Origin: Sinomicrobium soli
GTDB taxonomy: Bacteria; Bacteroidota; Bacteroidia; Flavobacteriales; Flavobacteriaceae
Length of the DNA stretch: 64,000 bases
Assembly: GCF_003285545.1 (NCBI RefSeq)
Contig: NZ_QLNV01000019.1
Coordinates: 1 to 64,000 of the forward strand
Direction: 5' to 3'
Position numbers and translations under genes: made by a program. Each line of letters opens with the position of its first letter. Positions within the stretch are counted from its first letter, which is position 1. Shown piece after piece: positions 24,787 through 34,234 of this stretch. The notes under the pieces were generated by a model that was not told the DNA's origin, did not search any database, and saw only the letters and a program-made list of their open reading frames with translations.

Positions 24787-27096
24787 CTATTCCCGGTTAG
24801 ACAGGGAATAAGGATAATCCTTTTTCCGGGTTCCCCTCCGGGTATCCGGGTCGGGAGACATTTCAAAATCCAGCCGTGCCCCTTTTTTCAGCAATCCGAA
24901 ATCCAGGTAGTTTGCAGTGTGTTTTCTGCCGTTTACCTTCAAGCCGGATATATAGCGGTTTTCGTCACTGTTTTCCGGAGCTGTGATCGTTATGGTCTTT
25001 CCGTTATCGAGGTGTATCCAGGCATTCCGGAACAGCGGTGCTCCCAGTACATATTCGTCTACGCCGGGGCATACGGGGTAAAAGCCGAGTGCGGAGAACA
25101 CATACCAGGCCGAGGTCTGCCCGTTATCCTCGTCACCGCAATACCCGTCCGGTGCGGGCGTATACATGCGGTTGAGTGTTTCCCTTATCCAGTACTGGGT
25201 TTTCCAGGGCTGTCCTACGTAATTGTACAGGTAGATCATGTGTTGTGCCGGCTGGTTGCCGTGGGCATACTGCCCCATATCGGCAACCTGCATTTCCCGC
25301 ATTTCGTGAATAATAGGCCTTCCGCTCTTCCGGGGAAGAATGGTTGAGGGCGAATGGAATACGGTGTCCAGCTGCCTGGCAAAGGCTTCTTCTCCCCCGA
25401 GAAGGTCTATATACCCCTGTATATCGTGAAAGACGGACCAGGAGTAGTGCATACTGTTCCCCTCGGTAAAATCGCGGCTCCAGTCGATGGGGTTAAATTC
25501 CCTGCGAAAACGGCCGTCTTTGGCCCTGGGCCGCATAAAGCCGGTTTCAGGATCGAAGAGGTTCCTGTAGTTCAGGCTTCTTTGCCTGTAGTGTTCCACA
25601 ATGCTGTCCGGCTTGTTCAGGGCCCTGGCCAGCCGGTAGATCGTAAAATCATTATAGGCGTATTCGAGGGTACGCGACACGTTCTGGTTAATACCCGAAT
25701 CGTAAGGCAGATATCCCAGGTCGTTGTAATACGGGGCACCTTTCCTGCCCACGGCATCCAGGGGCCCCTCGTTATGGGCACCGTTTTCCAGCGCCTCGAA
25801 CAGGGTATTGATATCATAGGTATGATCCTCGTGCAGCTTGTAATAACCATCGGCCACTACGGAAGCCGAATTGTTCCCGATCATGATATTCCGCAATCCC
25901 GGGCTGGCCCATTCCGGCAACCATCCCGATTCCTTATAGGCATTGACCAGCCCTTGCTGCATTTTCGCAGCCATGTCGGCATAGACGAGGTTCATCATGG
26001 GAAACAGGGCGCGGAAGGTATCCCAGAACCCGGTATCGGTAAACATATATCCCGGAAGCACTTTTCCGTTATACGGGCTATAATGGATGGGATCTCCGTT
26101 CCCGTCGTATTCGTAAAACTTCCTCGGGAACAGCAGGCTGCGGTACAGGCATGAATAGAAGGTTTTCACCTGGTCTTCCGAACCGCCGGAAACCTGTATT
26201 TTTCCGAGGACCCTGTTCCATTCCTCCTTCCCCTTGTCCGCCACCTGGTCGAACGAAAGGTCTTTTACCTCTTCCAGGTTTCTTTCCGCCTGTTCGGCAC
26301 TGATAAAGGAAGAAGCGACCTTTAAGGCTACCACATTGCTCTTTCCTGAGGTCCTGAACCTGACCACCGCCCCGGCGTGGTTGCCCTCAAACGAAAGCCC
26401 GGACTGTAGGCTGTCTCCGTCAAAAGTCTGTGCCGATGCGATATCGCGATCAAATTCAAGGACAAAATAATTCCTGAAATTTTCCGGTACGCCCCCGCTG
26501 TTCTTTGTAGTATACCCGATAATCCTGCGCTCCTCCGGGATCACCTTTACATAAGACCCCTTGTCGAAGGCATCCAGTACGAGGTAAGCCGCATCGGTAT
26601 TCCTGTAATGAATGCGGAAACACGCCGCCCGCTCCGTGGGCGTTATTTCCGTAGTAATATTGTGGTCGGCAAGGAATACCTTGTAATAGTAAGGTGTTGA
26701 GACCTCGGCCTTATGCGAGAACCAGCTTGCCCGCTCTTCTTCGGTAAACCGCAGGCTGTCGGACACGGGCATGATGGAAAACTGCCCGTAATCGTTCATC
26801 CAGGGCGAAGGTTGATGGGTCTGTTTGAAACCCCTTATTTTACGGGCATTATAGGTATAGGTCCACCCGCTTCCCATCTCCCCGGTCTGGGGAGTCCAGA
26901 AATTCATACCCCAGGGCAGGGCTATGGCCGGGTATACATTACCGGTAGACAGGTCGAAGTCGGAATCGGTTCCCATAAGGGGATTTACATAATCTACAGG
27001 GGTTTCGGTAAATGCCGGGGTTTCCGGGGCCGGTTGCTGTGCTCCCAGCACTGCCGAAAGGAATACACAAAACAAGGTCGCTGTTTTTCTGATCAT
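24787..27096 (-). CDS. GH92 family exported mannosidase with Gln at the catalytic-acid position
   Basis: This 769-residue enzyme has a signal peptide (about 1-19), the N-terminal GH92 beta domain (VDYVNPLMGTDSDF at 34-47, then GNVYPAIALPWGMNFW) and the (alpha/alpha)6 catalytic domain from about 285. Conserved features include DTGFWDTFRALFPMMNL (354-370) and GDEDNGQTSAWYVFSALGFY (654-673), with the base-type Asp655 and Asp657. GH92 enzymes are Ca-dependent inverting exo-alpha-mannosidases. The motif usually read as GNEP, whose Glu is the general acid, is here HGNQPAQHMIYLYNY with Gln615. From memory, a characterised GH92 acting on mannose-1-phosphate-6-mannose has the same Glu-to-Gln change, since phosphate leaves without acid help. 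The EEP phosphatase and GH130 genes nearby fit that reading. Confidence 0.93.
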   Translation of the reverse strand: MIRKTATLFCVFLSAVLGAQQPAPETPAFTETPVDYVNPLMGTDSDFDLSTGNVYPAIALPWGMNFWTPQTGEMGSGWTYTYNARKIRGFKQTHQPSPWMNDYGQFSIMPVSDSLRFTEEERASWFSHKAEVSTPYYYKVFLADHNITTEITPTERAACFRIHYRNTDAAYLVLDAFDKGSYVKVIPEERRIIGYTTKNSGGVPENFRNYFVLEFDRDIASAQTFDGDSLQSGLSFEGNHAGAVVRFRTSGKSNVVALKVASSFISAEQAERNLEEVKDLSFDQVADKGKEEWNRVLGKIQVSGGSEDQVKTFYSCLYRSLLFPRKFYEYDGNGDPIHYSPYNGKVLPGYMFTDTGFWDTFRALFPMMNLVYADMAAKMQQGLVNAYKESGWLPEWASPGLRNIMIGNNSASVVADGYYKLHEDHTYDINTLFEALENGAHNEGPLDAVGRKGAPYYNDLGYLPYDSGINQNVSRTLEYAYNDFTIYRLARALNKPDSIVEHYRQRSLNYRNLFDPETGFMRPRAKDGRFRREFNPIDWSRDFTEGNSMHYSWSVFHDIQGYIDLLGGEEAFARQLDTVFHSPSTILPRKSGRPIIHEMREMQVADMGQYAHGNQPAQHMIYLYNYVGQPWKTQYWIRETLNRMYTPAPDGYCGDEDNGQTSAWYVFSALGFYPVCPGVDEYVLGAPLFRNAWIHLDNGKTITITAPENSDENRYISGLKVNGRKHTANYLDFGLLKKGARLDFEMSPDPDTRRGTRKKDYPYSLSNRE

Positions 27097-27293
27097 GGTG
27101 TTTTCTTATTGAATATCTCAGAGCTTGTATAAATTGATTTGATTGTAGTCAAAAATGATAGCTAAAAGGTTTTGGCACTAATATAAGAAATATATTTTTA
27201 CCTGCATAGTCCCGGGGTTCTTATTGCCGATATTCACCGTTCCATACTCAAAGTCTGTTAAAAGTCCAAGTTTATATTCCATATATTTTGTGT

Positions 27294-27301
27294 TATGTTT
27301 G
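27294..27301 (+). promoter_or_regulatory. Possible TAnnTTTG promoter box of the YegP gene
   Basis: TATGTTTG fits the -7 consensus about 100 bp before the ATG at 27403. It lies in the 306-bp divergent region between GH92 and YegP, in which I see nothing else I can define. Confidence 0.35.
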
Positions 27302-27402
27302 CGCCCTTTCGGGAAATCTGCCAATGGATTACGGGGCGACCCGGACCACAGGTAATACCCGGCAACTTAGTCTTTAAGCTGAAACAATAAACGGAATTCT
27401 TT

Positions 27403-27759
27403 ATGGCACTGTTCGTCATCAGTAAACAGGAGAGCGGAAATTACAGATTTACTTTTACCCTCAGAAAGGGAAACCCGGTGCTCACCGGCATCAGCTGCAG
27501 GGAAAAACCGGATTGCGAAGCCATCATTGCTGCGATGAAGGAACATATCGGCCTGTTTACCGTAACCCGCAAGCACACTCCTTCGGGGCGGTATTTTTTC
27601 CGCCTGTCCAGGGGCGGCCTGGTATTGGCCACAAGCCGCAAATTCACCACCCTGCTCAGGCTGTCCAAGGCCATCGAGAACGTAACGGAACAGATTGCCG
27701 AAGCAGAGATCCTGGATTTTTCCGGGAACGAGGATGTTTTTGCCGGTAGCAGTCGGTAA
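27403..27759 (+). CDS. YegP family protein (DUF1508)
   Basis: This 118-residue protein contains two YegP-type units of about 50 residues: GNYRFTFTLRKGNPVLTG followed by a helix (CEAIIAAMKEH), and GRYFFRLSRGGLVLATSRKF followed by a second helix (LLRLSKAIENVTEQI). The family folds as small alpha/beta repeats; its function is not settled. It is transcribed away from GH92 and stands as a single gene. Confidence 0.85.
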   Translation: MALFVISKQESGNYRFTFTLRKGNPVLTGISCREKPDCEAIIAAMKEHIGLFTVTRKHTPSGRYFFRLSRGGLVLATSRKFTTLLRLSKAIENVTEQIAEAEILDFSGNEDVFAGSSR

Positions 27760-27972
27760 TCAAATATCATTCAGAAGGAAGTCCCGTCAGACATTTTTTG
27801 TATAATTCTTACACATAAAATACCGTTTACCTGATAAATTACACAGTTAATCGGTTTGTGAAATATATTAAAACACTGTATTACAGCAGTTTAAAAAAAA
27901 ACATGGTTCATGGCATAAAGTTTTCTGTATATAAGACAGAAACAAAAGTTAAACATTAAAACATTATTAGTC

Positions 27973-28266
27973 ATGAAAAAGATATTGTTGGCTTCGGCCC
28001 TGATTTTAGGAGGATTTGCTGCACATGCGGTTACTACAGTAGAAAGCAATGATGCAGTTGTTGTGATCAACCAGGAAGAGTTCACTGAAATTACAGTAGA
28101 CGAAGTTCCTGAGGCTGTTACCGAGGCTCTCGAAAGGGATTTTGCAGGTGCAACCATAGACAAGGCCTATACTAATGAGGCCAAGGAATACAAGCTGGAG
28201 ATTACCATGGGAGAACAAACCGGGGTACTCTATGCCAATGAAAACGGTGAATGGATTCAAAAATAA
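27973..28266 (+). CDS. Small exported protein with PepSY-like domain
   Basis: This 97-residue protein has a clear signal peptide (about 1-19, ending AAHA). The mature part is short and acidic, with the PepSY-like pattern: a helix VPEAVTEALERDFAG, then strands with IDKAYTNEAKEYKLEIT and VLYANENGEWIQ. Such proteins are periplasmic and of unknown role in Bacteroidota. A strong terminator follows 30 bp after the stop, so it is probably a monocistronic, well expressed gene. Confidence 0.75.
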   Translation: MKKILLASALILGGFAAHAVTTVESNDAVVVINQEEFTEITVDEVPEAVTEALERDFAGATIDKAYTNEAKEYKLEITMGEQTGVLYANENGEWIQK

Positions 28267-28296
28267 CAGGGCATAGCCCATCCATTATATATTTTT

Positions 28297-28334
28297 AAAA
28301 ACCCCCGCAGAAATATTTTCCTGCGGGGGTTTTT
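28297..28334. terminator. Rho-independent terminator
   Basis: AAAAACCCCCGCAG (28297-28310) pairs perfectly with CTGCGGGGGTTTTT (28321-28334) around a 10-nt loop. The 14-bp stem with A and T flanks can act in both directions, serving the PepSY-like gene and possibly the convergent EEP gene. Confidence 0.92.
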
Positions 28335-28350
28335 AGATTTTACCCCCTAA

Positions 28351-28400
28351 TTATCCCATTATCTCATTATCCCATTATCTCATTAACACATTAACACATT
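28351..28400 (+). repeat. Octamer tandem tract
   Basis: TTATCCCA, TTATCTCA, TTATCCCA, TTATCTCA, TTAACACA and TTAACACA follow in perfect 8-bp register and end exactly at the stop-codon side of the EEP gene. It is a different period from the heptamer tracts elsewhere. Confidence 0.8.
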
Positions 28401-29315
28401 CTAATAACCAAGTACCACCAACACCGGGTAATGGTCAGACGGCAGCCTGGTTTCGGTGGCGTAGAGGGCTATTTCCTTCGGATAGTTACCGGTATTGGCC
28501 AGTTTGTCCAGTTCCTTTTTATCCGTCTTATAGGAATCGGTCAGCACCCCGTGTTTCTCCACCTTGAAATCCCCGGTAACAAAGATATGGTCTATACGGC
28601 TGTCGGAGCGGCTGTCGTGCTTAAAGCCGTTATAAGTGCCCGAAGACCCGTAGCGCAATGCCGCCAGTTCATAAGTGTCGGAAAGTTTATCGGAATCGTG
28701 CAGTACCTTATAGCTGGGACTGTCCTGGTCTACATTGAAATCGCCCGTAAGGATGGCGGGAATATCATCGCCGAATTCCCTGATCTTGTCCAGGATAAGT
28801 TTTGAACTTTCCTTCCGGGCTATCTTGCCCACATGGTCGAAGTGGATGTTAAAGAAATAAAATTCAAAACCGGTATCCTTTACCTTAAAATGGCCCCAGG
28901 AGCAGATACGCGGCAATACCGCATCCCAGCCCTTATTGGGTTTGCCCGTATCTTCAGACAGCCAGAAATCGCCCTTGTCCAGCAGTTCGAATTTATCCGT
29001 TTTGTAAAAAATGGCCGAATGTTCCCCGGCATCCTTTCCGTCATCGCGTCCCACCCCGGTATACTCATACCCGGGAAGGTCGGATTTGAGTTGTTCCAGC
29101 TGGTGTTTGAGCCCTTCCTGGGTACCGAATATTTCAAAATCGTGAAACCGGATCAGTCCGGCCACTGTTTTTTCGCGGTATTTCCAGTTGTCCAGGGAAT
29201 CACCAGGATTGTCGTTTCGCAGGTTGTAGCTCCCTACACGGAGTTCCTGGGCAGACACTACGGCCCCCGCCAGTAACAACACTATTAACACGGTAATATT
29301 TTTTAATCGTATCAT
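28401..29315 (-). CDS. Exported endonuclease/exonuclease/phosphatase (EEP) family hydrolase, copy 1
   Basis: This 304-residue protein has a signal peptide (about 1-23, ending VVSAQ). The full set of EEP active-site motifs is present: SYNLRNDNPGD, GTQEG (metal Glu), GRDDGKDAGEHSAIFYK, NIHFDHVG, LTGDFNVD, SRIDHIF and PSDHYPV. EEP enzymes are Mg-dependent phosphodiesterases or phosphomonoesterases; an exported one in a glycan locus suggests a phosphorylated sugar or phospholipid head group, not DNA. It is 94 bp below the GH130 gene in locus B. About 300 bp of this gene (28948-29249) recur nearly identically at 44599-44900. Confidence 0.92.
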   Translation of the reverse strand: MIRLKNITVLIVLLLAGAVVSAQELRVGSYNLRNDNPGDSLDNWKYREKTVAGLIRFHDFEIFGTQEGLKHQLEQLKSDLPGYEYTGVGRDDGKDAGEHSAIFYKTDKFELLDKGDFWLSEDTGKPNKGWDAVLPRICSWGHFKVKDTGFEFYFFNIHFDHVGKIARKESSKLILDKIREFGDDIPAILTGDFNVDQDSPSYKVLHDSDKLSDTYELAALRYGSSGTYNGFKHDSRSDSRIDHIFVTGDFKVEKHGVLTDSYKTDKKELDKLANTGNYPKEIALYATETRLPSDHYPVLVVLGY

Positions 29316-29409
29316 GATGTTTGTTTTAACATGAAGCCTGATTATAATGCTATTTCCGGAACACTACAAAAGGACATACAAGGTTTTTTAGATATATCAC
29401 AAAGATATA

Positions 29410-30570
29410 TTACTTCAGCACTTTATCCGACTCTGCCACGGCAATTTTCGAATCGGCGGTTCCGTAATACATTAACCATTTTCCCTTAAAACGGGCCAAT
29501 CCCTCCAGGAAACAAACATTATTAACCTGACCTGTAACTTCATACGATTGATCCGGGGTCATAAACCAGTTGTCGGTACGGTAAAGTAATTTAGAAGGAT
29601 CATTACTATCCGTGATCACCTGTCCGGCTGCATATGTCCCTTCTGCCAGGGAGCTATCTCCTGTCTTAGCATCATTCTTGCTGTTGTAGACAAATACTAT
29701 CCCGCTCTCTGTCAATATGGCGGGGGGACCGGGTTCGACAAGAGCACTGTCAAACTTACCCTTGCGGGTAGAAAACAGTATTTTAAATGCAGTTGTATAT
29801 CCTCTCATGGTATCCAGTTCCTGTTTACTTTCATCTTCTTCCAGTATGGGCGTCCAGTTGATAAGGTTATCGGAAGTGGCCATGTAAATATTCGATTCTC
29901 CCCAGTACATCCAATATTTGCCATCGATACGAGTGGCTACCATTCTACCATCTTTTTCCTTACAGACCACAGAGCCCGATTTAGACCACATATCCACATA
30001 TTCCTCCCCGGCCTTTTCAAATACAGAACCGTGCTTTTCCCAGTTCAACAGGTCTTCTGATGTAGCTACAAACAGCCTGGCTTTATCACCGTCATAAGCA
30101 GTATAGGTCATATAATATGTACCTGTCTCATCTTCCACTATCCTGGGGTCTTCACATCCGCCTTCCCATTCATATTTTTTAAAACGGTCGTTATCAGGGT
30201 ACAATACCGGAGTGTCCCGTTTTTCAAAATGATATCCATCGGTACTGTATGCCAATCCTATACGTGATGTACCCTTATATTTCCCTACACTGTCTTCAGC
30301 ACGATACAGCAGGAAAAGGGAATCATTCCTGACGACAGTGGCAGGATTGAATACGTCCTTTTCTTCCCAGTACACCGTATCCTGACGCACCGGACAGTAA
30401 AACACTGTACCACTTTCAGGAAGTAGTACGGGATTTTCTGTCAGTTTTTTGGTAAAAGGAACGAGATAACCGGGCTTTTTTTCCTTAATTTCGGGCCTAT
30501 TCCCACATGAGGTCATCACAGCTACACAGGCGACTGCCCATAAAATTCGGTTGCGTTTCATAGCATTCAT
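29410..30570 (-). CDS. GH130 family mannoside hydrolase/phosphorylase, lipoprotein
   Basis: This 386-residue protein has a lipobox MTSC with Cys22. It carries the five-bladed propeller signature of GH130: FNPATVVRNDSLFLLYRAED, then SRIGLAYSTDGYHF, and WEGGCEDPRIVEDE with the key Asp near residue 141, then YYMTYTAYDG. GH130 members are beta-mannoside phosphorylases (cytosolic) or beta-1,2-mannosidases (often exported). A lipidated exported protein fits a hydrolase, since phosphorolysis needs cytosolic phosphate. It is next to a sugar porter and EEP in locus B, which points to a beta-mannose-containing glycan. Confidence 0.82.
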   Translation of the reverse strand: MNAMKRNRILWAVACVAVMTSCGNRPEIKEKKPGYLVPFTKKLTENPVLLPESGTVFYCPVRQDTVYWEEKDVFNPATVVRNDSLFLLYRAEDSVGKYKGTSRIGLAYSTDGYHFEKRDTPVLYPDNDRFKKYEWEGGCEDPRIVEDETGTYYMTYTAYDGDKARLFVATSEDLLNWEKHGSVFEKAGEEYVDMWSKSGSVVCKEKDGRMVATRIDGKYWMYWGESNIYMATSDNLINWTPILEEDESKQELDTMRGYTTAFKILFSTRKGKFDSALVEPGPPAILTESGIVFVYNSKNDAKTGDSSLAEGTYAAGQVITDSNDPSKLLYRTDNWFMTPDQSYEVTGQVNNVCFLEGLARFKGKWLMYYGTADSKIAVAESDKVLK

Positions 30571-30592
30571 TCAATTAAAAAATTATGTATTA

Positions 30593-31918
30593 TTATTTGA
30601 TAAATTGTTCTTCCAGCTCCTCCAGGCTTTTCCCTTTGGTCTCGGGCATAAGGCGTATTACGAACAACAATTGCAATACCATCAGTCCCCCGAACACGGA
30701 AAACACCACTTCCGGGGAAAACTTGTTGATCAATACCGCTCCGAAAAGTGTGACCAGCGAGGCACATACCCAATGTGTTGCACTTCCCCACGACTGTCCG
30801 TAGGCCCGAACTTTGCTGGGAAAAATTTCAGAGATAAATACCCATATGACGCTGCCCTGCCCTACGGCATGAGATGCTATGAACAAGAGTATAAAAACGA
30901 GCTTGTAAATAGCTGAAGCCCCCGTATAAAAACACAGAGCCACCGAAAACAGGCTGATAATATAACCGGCAGAACCGAAAAGCATAAGCTGCCTCCTACC
31001 CATGCGATCTATTAAATACATACCCAGGAAAGTAAAAACCAGATTTACCACTCCTATGGATACAGAACTGAACAGAGACTCTGACGAACCGAACCCGGCC
31101 TTTTGCAATATTTCAGGAGCATAGTACAGTATAAAATTAATTCCTGAGAACTGGTTAAACACGGCAATAAGAAATGCCAGGACCAGGGGAAAACGGTATT
31201 TTTTTGCAAAGATCGTCTCCGTAGTTCCGGTATTTCTGACATGATCATCATGCATGACACCCAACATTCTGACCGCTTCCTCTCTTCCACATGTCTTCTC
31301 CAGCGCTTTCAGGGCCTGTTTTTCATTGCCCTTATGAATAGCCAGCCACCTGGGGCTTCTGGGCACCCCGAACATAAGTACCGTATAACACAAGGCAGGT
31401 ATGGCCTCAACACCGAGCATCCACCGCCAGTCGTTGGCACCGTCAAATCCCTTGAGGAAGTAATTGGACAGGTATGCTATAAGAATACCCAGTACAATAT
31501 TGAATTGGTATAGCACTCCCAGCTTTCCCCGGTTATCAGGACGGGATATCTCCGAAATATAGGCCGGGGCAGCAATAGAGGATGCCCCTACTCCCAATCC
31601 GCCGATAAAACGGTAGAATGAAAAAATATATGGCTCTGCGGCTATGGCAGAACCTAAGGCCGATACGAAATAAAGCACCCCGATAACAATAAGGGTGTTT
31701 TTACGCCCCAGGATATCTGTCGGATATCCGCCCAGTAAGGCCCCGGCAACAGTCCCCCACAGTGCCATAGACATGATAAAAGTACCGTGGAACCAGTCCG
31801 ACATGGGCCACAATGCCTTGATTGGCATATTCGCTCCGGAAATCACTACAGTGTCGAACCCGAATAAAAAGCCTGCCAGAGCAACCACAAGGGCATAATA
31901 AAATAATCTGATCTTCAT
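30593..31918 (-). CDS. MFS sugar porter (sugar:proton symporter type)
   Basis: This 441-residue inner-membrane protein has about 12 helices and the sugar-porter motifs: DILGRKNTL after helix 2, RFIGGLGVGASSIAAPAYISE in the first half, DRMGRRQLML in the second half and the C-terminal PETKGKSLEELEEQ. It resembles XylE/GLUT-type monosaccharide carriers. It lies 22 bp from the GH130 gene and likely carries the released monosaccharide (mannose by context) into the cytosol. Confidence 0.93.
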   Translation of the reverse strand: MKIRLFYYALVVALAGFLFGFDTVVISGANMPIKALWPMSDWFHGTFIMSMALWGTVAGALLGGYPTDILGRKNTLIVIGVLYFVSALGSAIAAEPYIFSFYRFIGGLGVGASSIAAPAYISEISRPDNRGKLGVLYQFNIVLGILIAYLSNYFLKGFDGANDWRWMLGVEAIPALCYTVLMFGVPRSPRWLAIHKGNEKQALKALEKTCGREEAVRMLGVMHDDHVRNTGTTETIFAKKYRFPLVLAFLIAVFNQFSGINFILYYAPEILQKAGFGSSESLFSSVSIGVVNLVFTFLGMYLIDRMGRRQLMLFGSAGYIISLFSVALCFYTGASAIYKLVFILLFIASHAVGQGSVIWVFISEIFPSKVRAYGQSWGSATHWVCASLVTLFGAVLINKFSPEVVFSVFGGLMVLQLLFVIRLMPETKGKSLEELEEQFIK

Positions 31919-31937
31919 AATACCTCAATTTCCTTTT

Positions 31938-33296
31938 CTATTGCTCGTAAATCTTACGAATGCGATGGTTCCAGTAATCCGCTACGTACAGTGCCCCGTC
32001 CAGACCAAACTGCAGCCCTTCAGGATGGTTGAACTCTGCTGTTTCTATAGGGCCGTCAACAAGTCCGGATAATCCACCTCCCTTTCCGGCATAGGTTGTC
32101 ACCACGCCATCAGGTGTGATTTTCCGGATACAGTGATTTTTCCTGTCGGCCACATACAGGTTCCCTTCCCGATCCAGATCAGCCTGAGAAGGTTCGTCAA
32201 AGCTGGCAGCAGTTCCCATACCATCGGCATATCCTGCTTGCTCATAGGTACCGGCCAGTATAGATATCCCTGAAAACGTTCCGGATAACATATCGTAATT
32301 TCCCTTATAGATGACATTTTTTGCTTTGGATACTATATATACCCCGGTTCCCGATGTATCAAACACGATACTGTTTATATTTCCCTTATCCGAAAAGGTA
32401 CCTTCCGTATCAGCGGGAAGACGGACTACGGGATTAAAACTGCCGTTTTCATAACGGTATATCCACGCATCGGAATGATATCCGACAAATATTTCTCCCG
32501 TTACGGGATGGCTCACTACCGAGGTAATCCCACTCTGATCCCAAAGGGAGGTAAGTCCGGAAAAATCTGCTCCGCCACTACCGGTCATGATACCGACTCC
32601 CATAGAGCCACCTGCATTGGTGTCATTGGCAATAAACAGACTGTCTTCAGTGCCGGAAAGTGCCACCGCACGGATACGCTGTACCAGGGAAGACTGCGAA
32701 CCTTTCAGCAAGGTAGATACCTGGTTACCGGAAGCGTAACGGATGCTTGAATACCCGGTGGCAGAACTGTTTCCTTCCTCAATAATATACAGCCCCCCAT
32801 TCCTGTTCCACAAAAGATACCTGGGTTTGGTGAACGAGGCTTCCTCAAAAGAACCGTCCTCCTTACCTCCCACGGCTTCATCACCCGGCACCCCGAGATA
32901 GGTGGCCACCATCATCCTGGTCTTATAGTTAAAACCGTTACCATAGGTAAACTCAACAGCCTCTTCTCCCTCTCCCACGATCACCTTCACCTCTCCTGAC
33001 CCCGATCCTTCGGCTATTCTGGCAGTTATAAGATTCCCGGTAGTATTGGTCACTTCTGCCAAAACCCCGTTAACAGTAACCCTGATCCGGCTGATATCCG
33101 TTCCGAAATGGCTTCCGTACAACGACAGCACCGTCGATTTTCCTCCTTCTGTCGGAGTGTAATAAGTAATGGAAGGAATCCCCTCCGTAATCTCCGGTGT
33201 CACATCGACATGCTCGTCATCTGAACATGAAAATATCACAAGACAGCACACTACCAGGGTAACATACCGTACTATTTGTTCTTGAAGTGTATTCAT
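31938..33296 (-). CDS. IPT/TIG and NHL-repeat surface lipoprotein (putative glycan-binding protein)
   Basis: This 452-residue lipoprotein (lipobox IFSC, Cys24, then SDDE) has an IPT/TIG immunoglobulin-like domain (about 40-125, PSITYYTPTEGGKSTVLSLYG). NHL-type propeller repeats follow (ASFDEPSQADLDREGNLYVADR, then HCIRKITPDG and FNHPEGLQFGLDGALYVADY). Such proteins are often encoded in SusC/D loci as accessory surface binders. It sits between EEP copy 2 and the sugar porter on the same strand. Ligand unknown. Confidence 0.85.
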   Translation of the reverse strand: MNTLQEQIVRYVTLVVCCLVIFSCSDDEHVDVTPEITEGIPSITYYTPTEGGKSTVLSLYGSHFGTDISRIRVTVNGVLAEVTNTTGNLITARIAEGSGSGEVKVIVGEGEEAVEFTYGNGFNYKTRMMVATYLGVPGDEAVGGKEDGSFEEASFTKPRYLLWNRNGGLYIIEEGNSSATGYSSIRYASGNQVSTLLKGSQSSLVQRIRAVALSGTEDSLFIANDTNAGGSMGVGIMTGSGGADFSGLTSLWDQSGITSVVSHPVTGEIFVGYHSDAWIYRYENGSFNPVVRLPADTEGTFSDKGNINSIVFDTSGTGVYIVSKAKNVIYKGNYDMLSGTFSGISILAGTYEQAGYADGMGTAASFDEPSQADLDREGNLYVADRKNHCIRKITPDGVVTTYAGKGGGLSGLVDGPIETAEFNHPEGLQFGLDGALYVADYWNHRIRKIYEQ

Positions 33297-33324
33297 AATA
33301 TTGTATTTTAAGTCCTATATCTGT

Positions 33325-34149
33325 TCATTGACTATCGTGCATTACAAACGTGGCCACCACCGGAAAGTGATCGGATTCTGAAAAAGCGTCATAAAACACT
33401 CCGTATTCTACAGGTGTTATCCTGCCTTCCGGTGCATACATCAGGTAATCTATGGCTTTTGAAGGTTGGGGTGTTCCCGTGGTAAGCCCGCAGTTTCCCT
33501 CTATACATCCGAGTGTGAACGTCTGTAACAGGGAATTGAGGGGGTCACTCCCCTGCAAGGCATTAAAATCACCAGCCATGATCATCGGAGCATCCAGCCC
33601 GGAAGTGTACTCCAGTATTTTCCCTACCTGGTGATTGCGGTTGGTATCATCAGACAGGTGATCGAGATGAGTATCTGCAAAATAAAAGGTTTTCCCTTCC
33701 TTTTCCACTTCCACTATCCCGATAACCCGTGGATAGGAACCTTCTTCCACCAATACACCGAGCTGGTGGGTAACTCCCTTTTTCACGGGATATTTAGACA
33801 GTATGAGATTTCCGTATTCTCCCGGGTTCAGGTCATGGGTTCTGGCATAATATGCATATTCCATATCCGTGAGTTCGAGAAAACGATCTACTACGTCAAA
33901 AGGTACCTTCCCCGACACGGATTCCACTTCCTGCAATCCTACGATATCCGGATCTGCCTTATTGATAACTTCTGCTATAGCAGGAATCCCTTTTAATTGT
34001 CCACTATAAATATTATAGGACATGGCCTTTATCATTACACCTTCCGAAACCACTTCAGGGTTCTGTACGGTTTGGTCATCATCTGACTTACATCCGGTAA
34101 GGACAGTCATGATCAGGGATATGAAAAGATAATACATTGTTGATTTCAT
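33325..34149 (-). CDS. EEP family phosphatase/phosphodiesterase lipoprotein, copy 2
   Basis: I choose the ATG at 34149 (MKSTMYYLFIS, 274 residues), because it begins a lipoprotein signal with LTGC; the frame opens 31 codons further up without any signal feature. The EEP motifs are complete: SYNIYSG, GLQEVE, DTHLDHLSD, MAGDFNALQG, KAIDYLM and SESDHFPVVA. This copy is closer to the metal-dependent hydrolase type with a lipid anchor, and is diverged from copies 1 and 4. It lies in the PUL operon after DUF3823, so an extracellular dephosphorylation or phosphodiester-cleaving step is likely. Confidence 0.9.
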   Translation of the reverse strand: MKSTMYYLFISLIMTVLTGCKSDDDQTVQNPEVVSEGVMIKAMSYNIYSGQLKGIPAIAEVINKADPDIVGLQEVESVSGKVPFDVVDRFLELTDMEYAYYARTHDLNPGEYGNLILSKYPVKKGVTHQLGVLVEEGSYPRVIGIVEVEKEGKTFYFADTHLDHLSDDTNRNHQVGKILEYTSGLDAPMIMAGDFNALQGSDPLNSLLQTFTLGCIEGNCGLTTGTPQPSKAIDYLMYAPEGRITPVEYGVFYDAFSESDHFPVVATFVMHDSQ

Positions 34150-34234
34150 TGGTTTGTTTTTACGATATACCCCACGCCCCGGAAGAAAACCGGAAGCCTG
34201 AAGCTTTTTCTCTCTGGTTATTTTTTCCGTTCGC

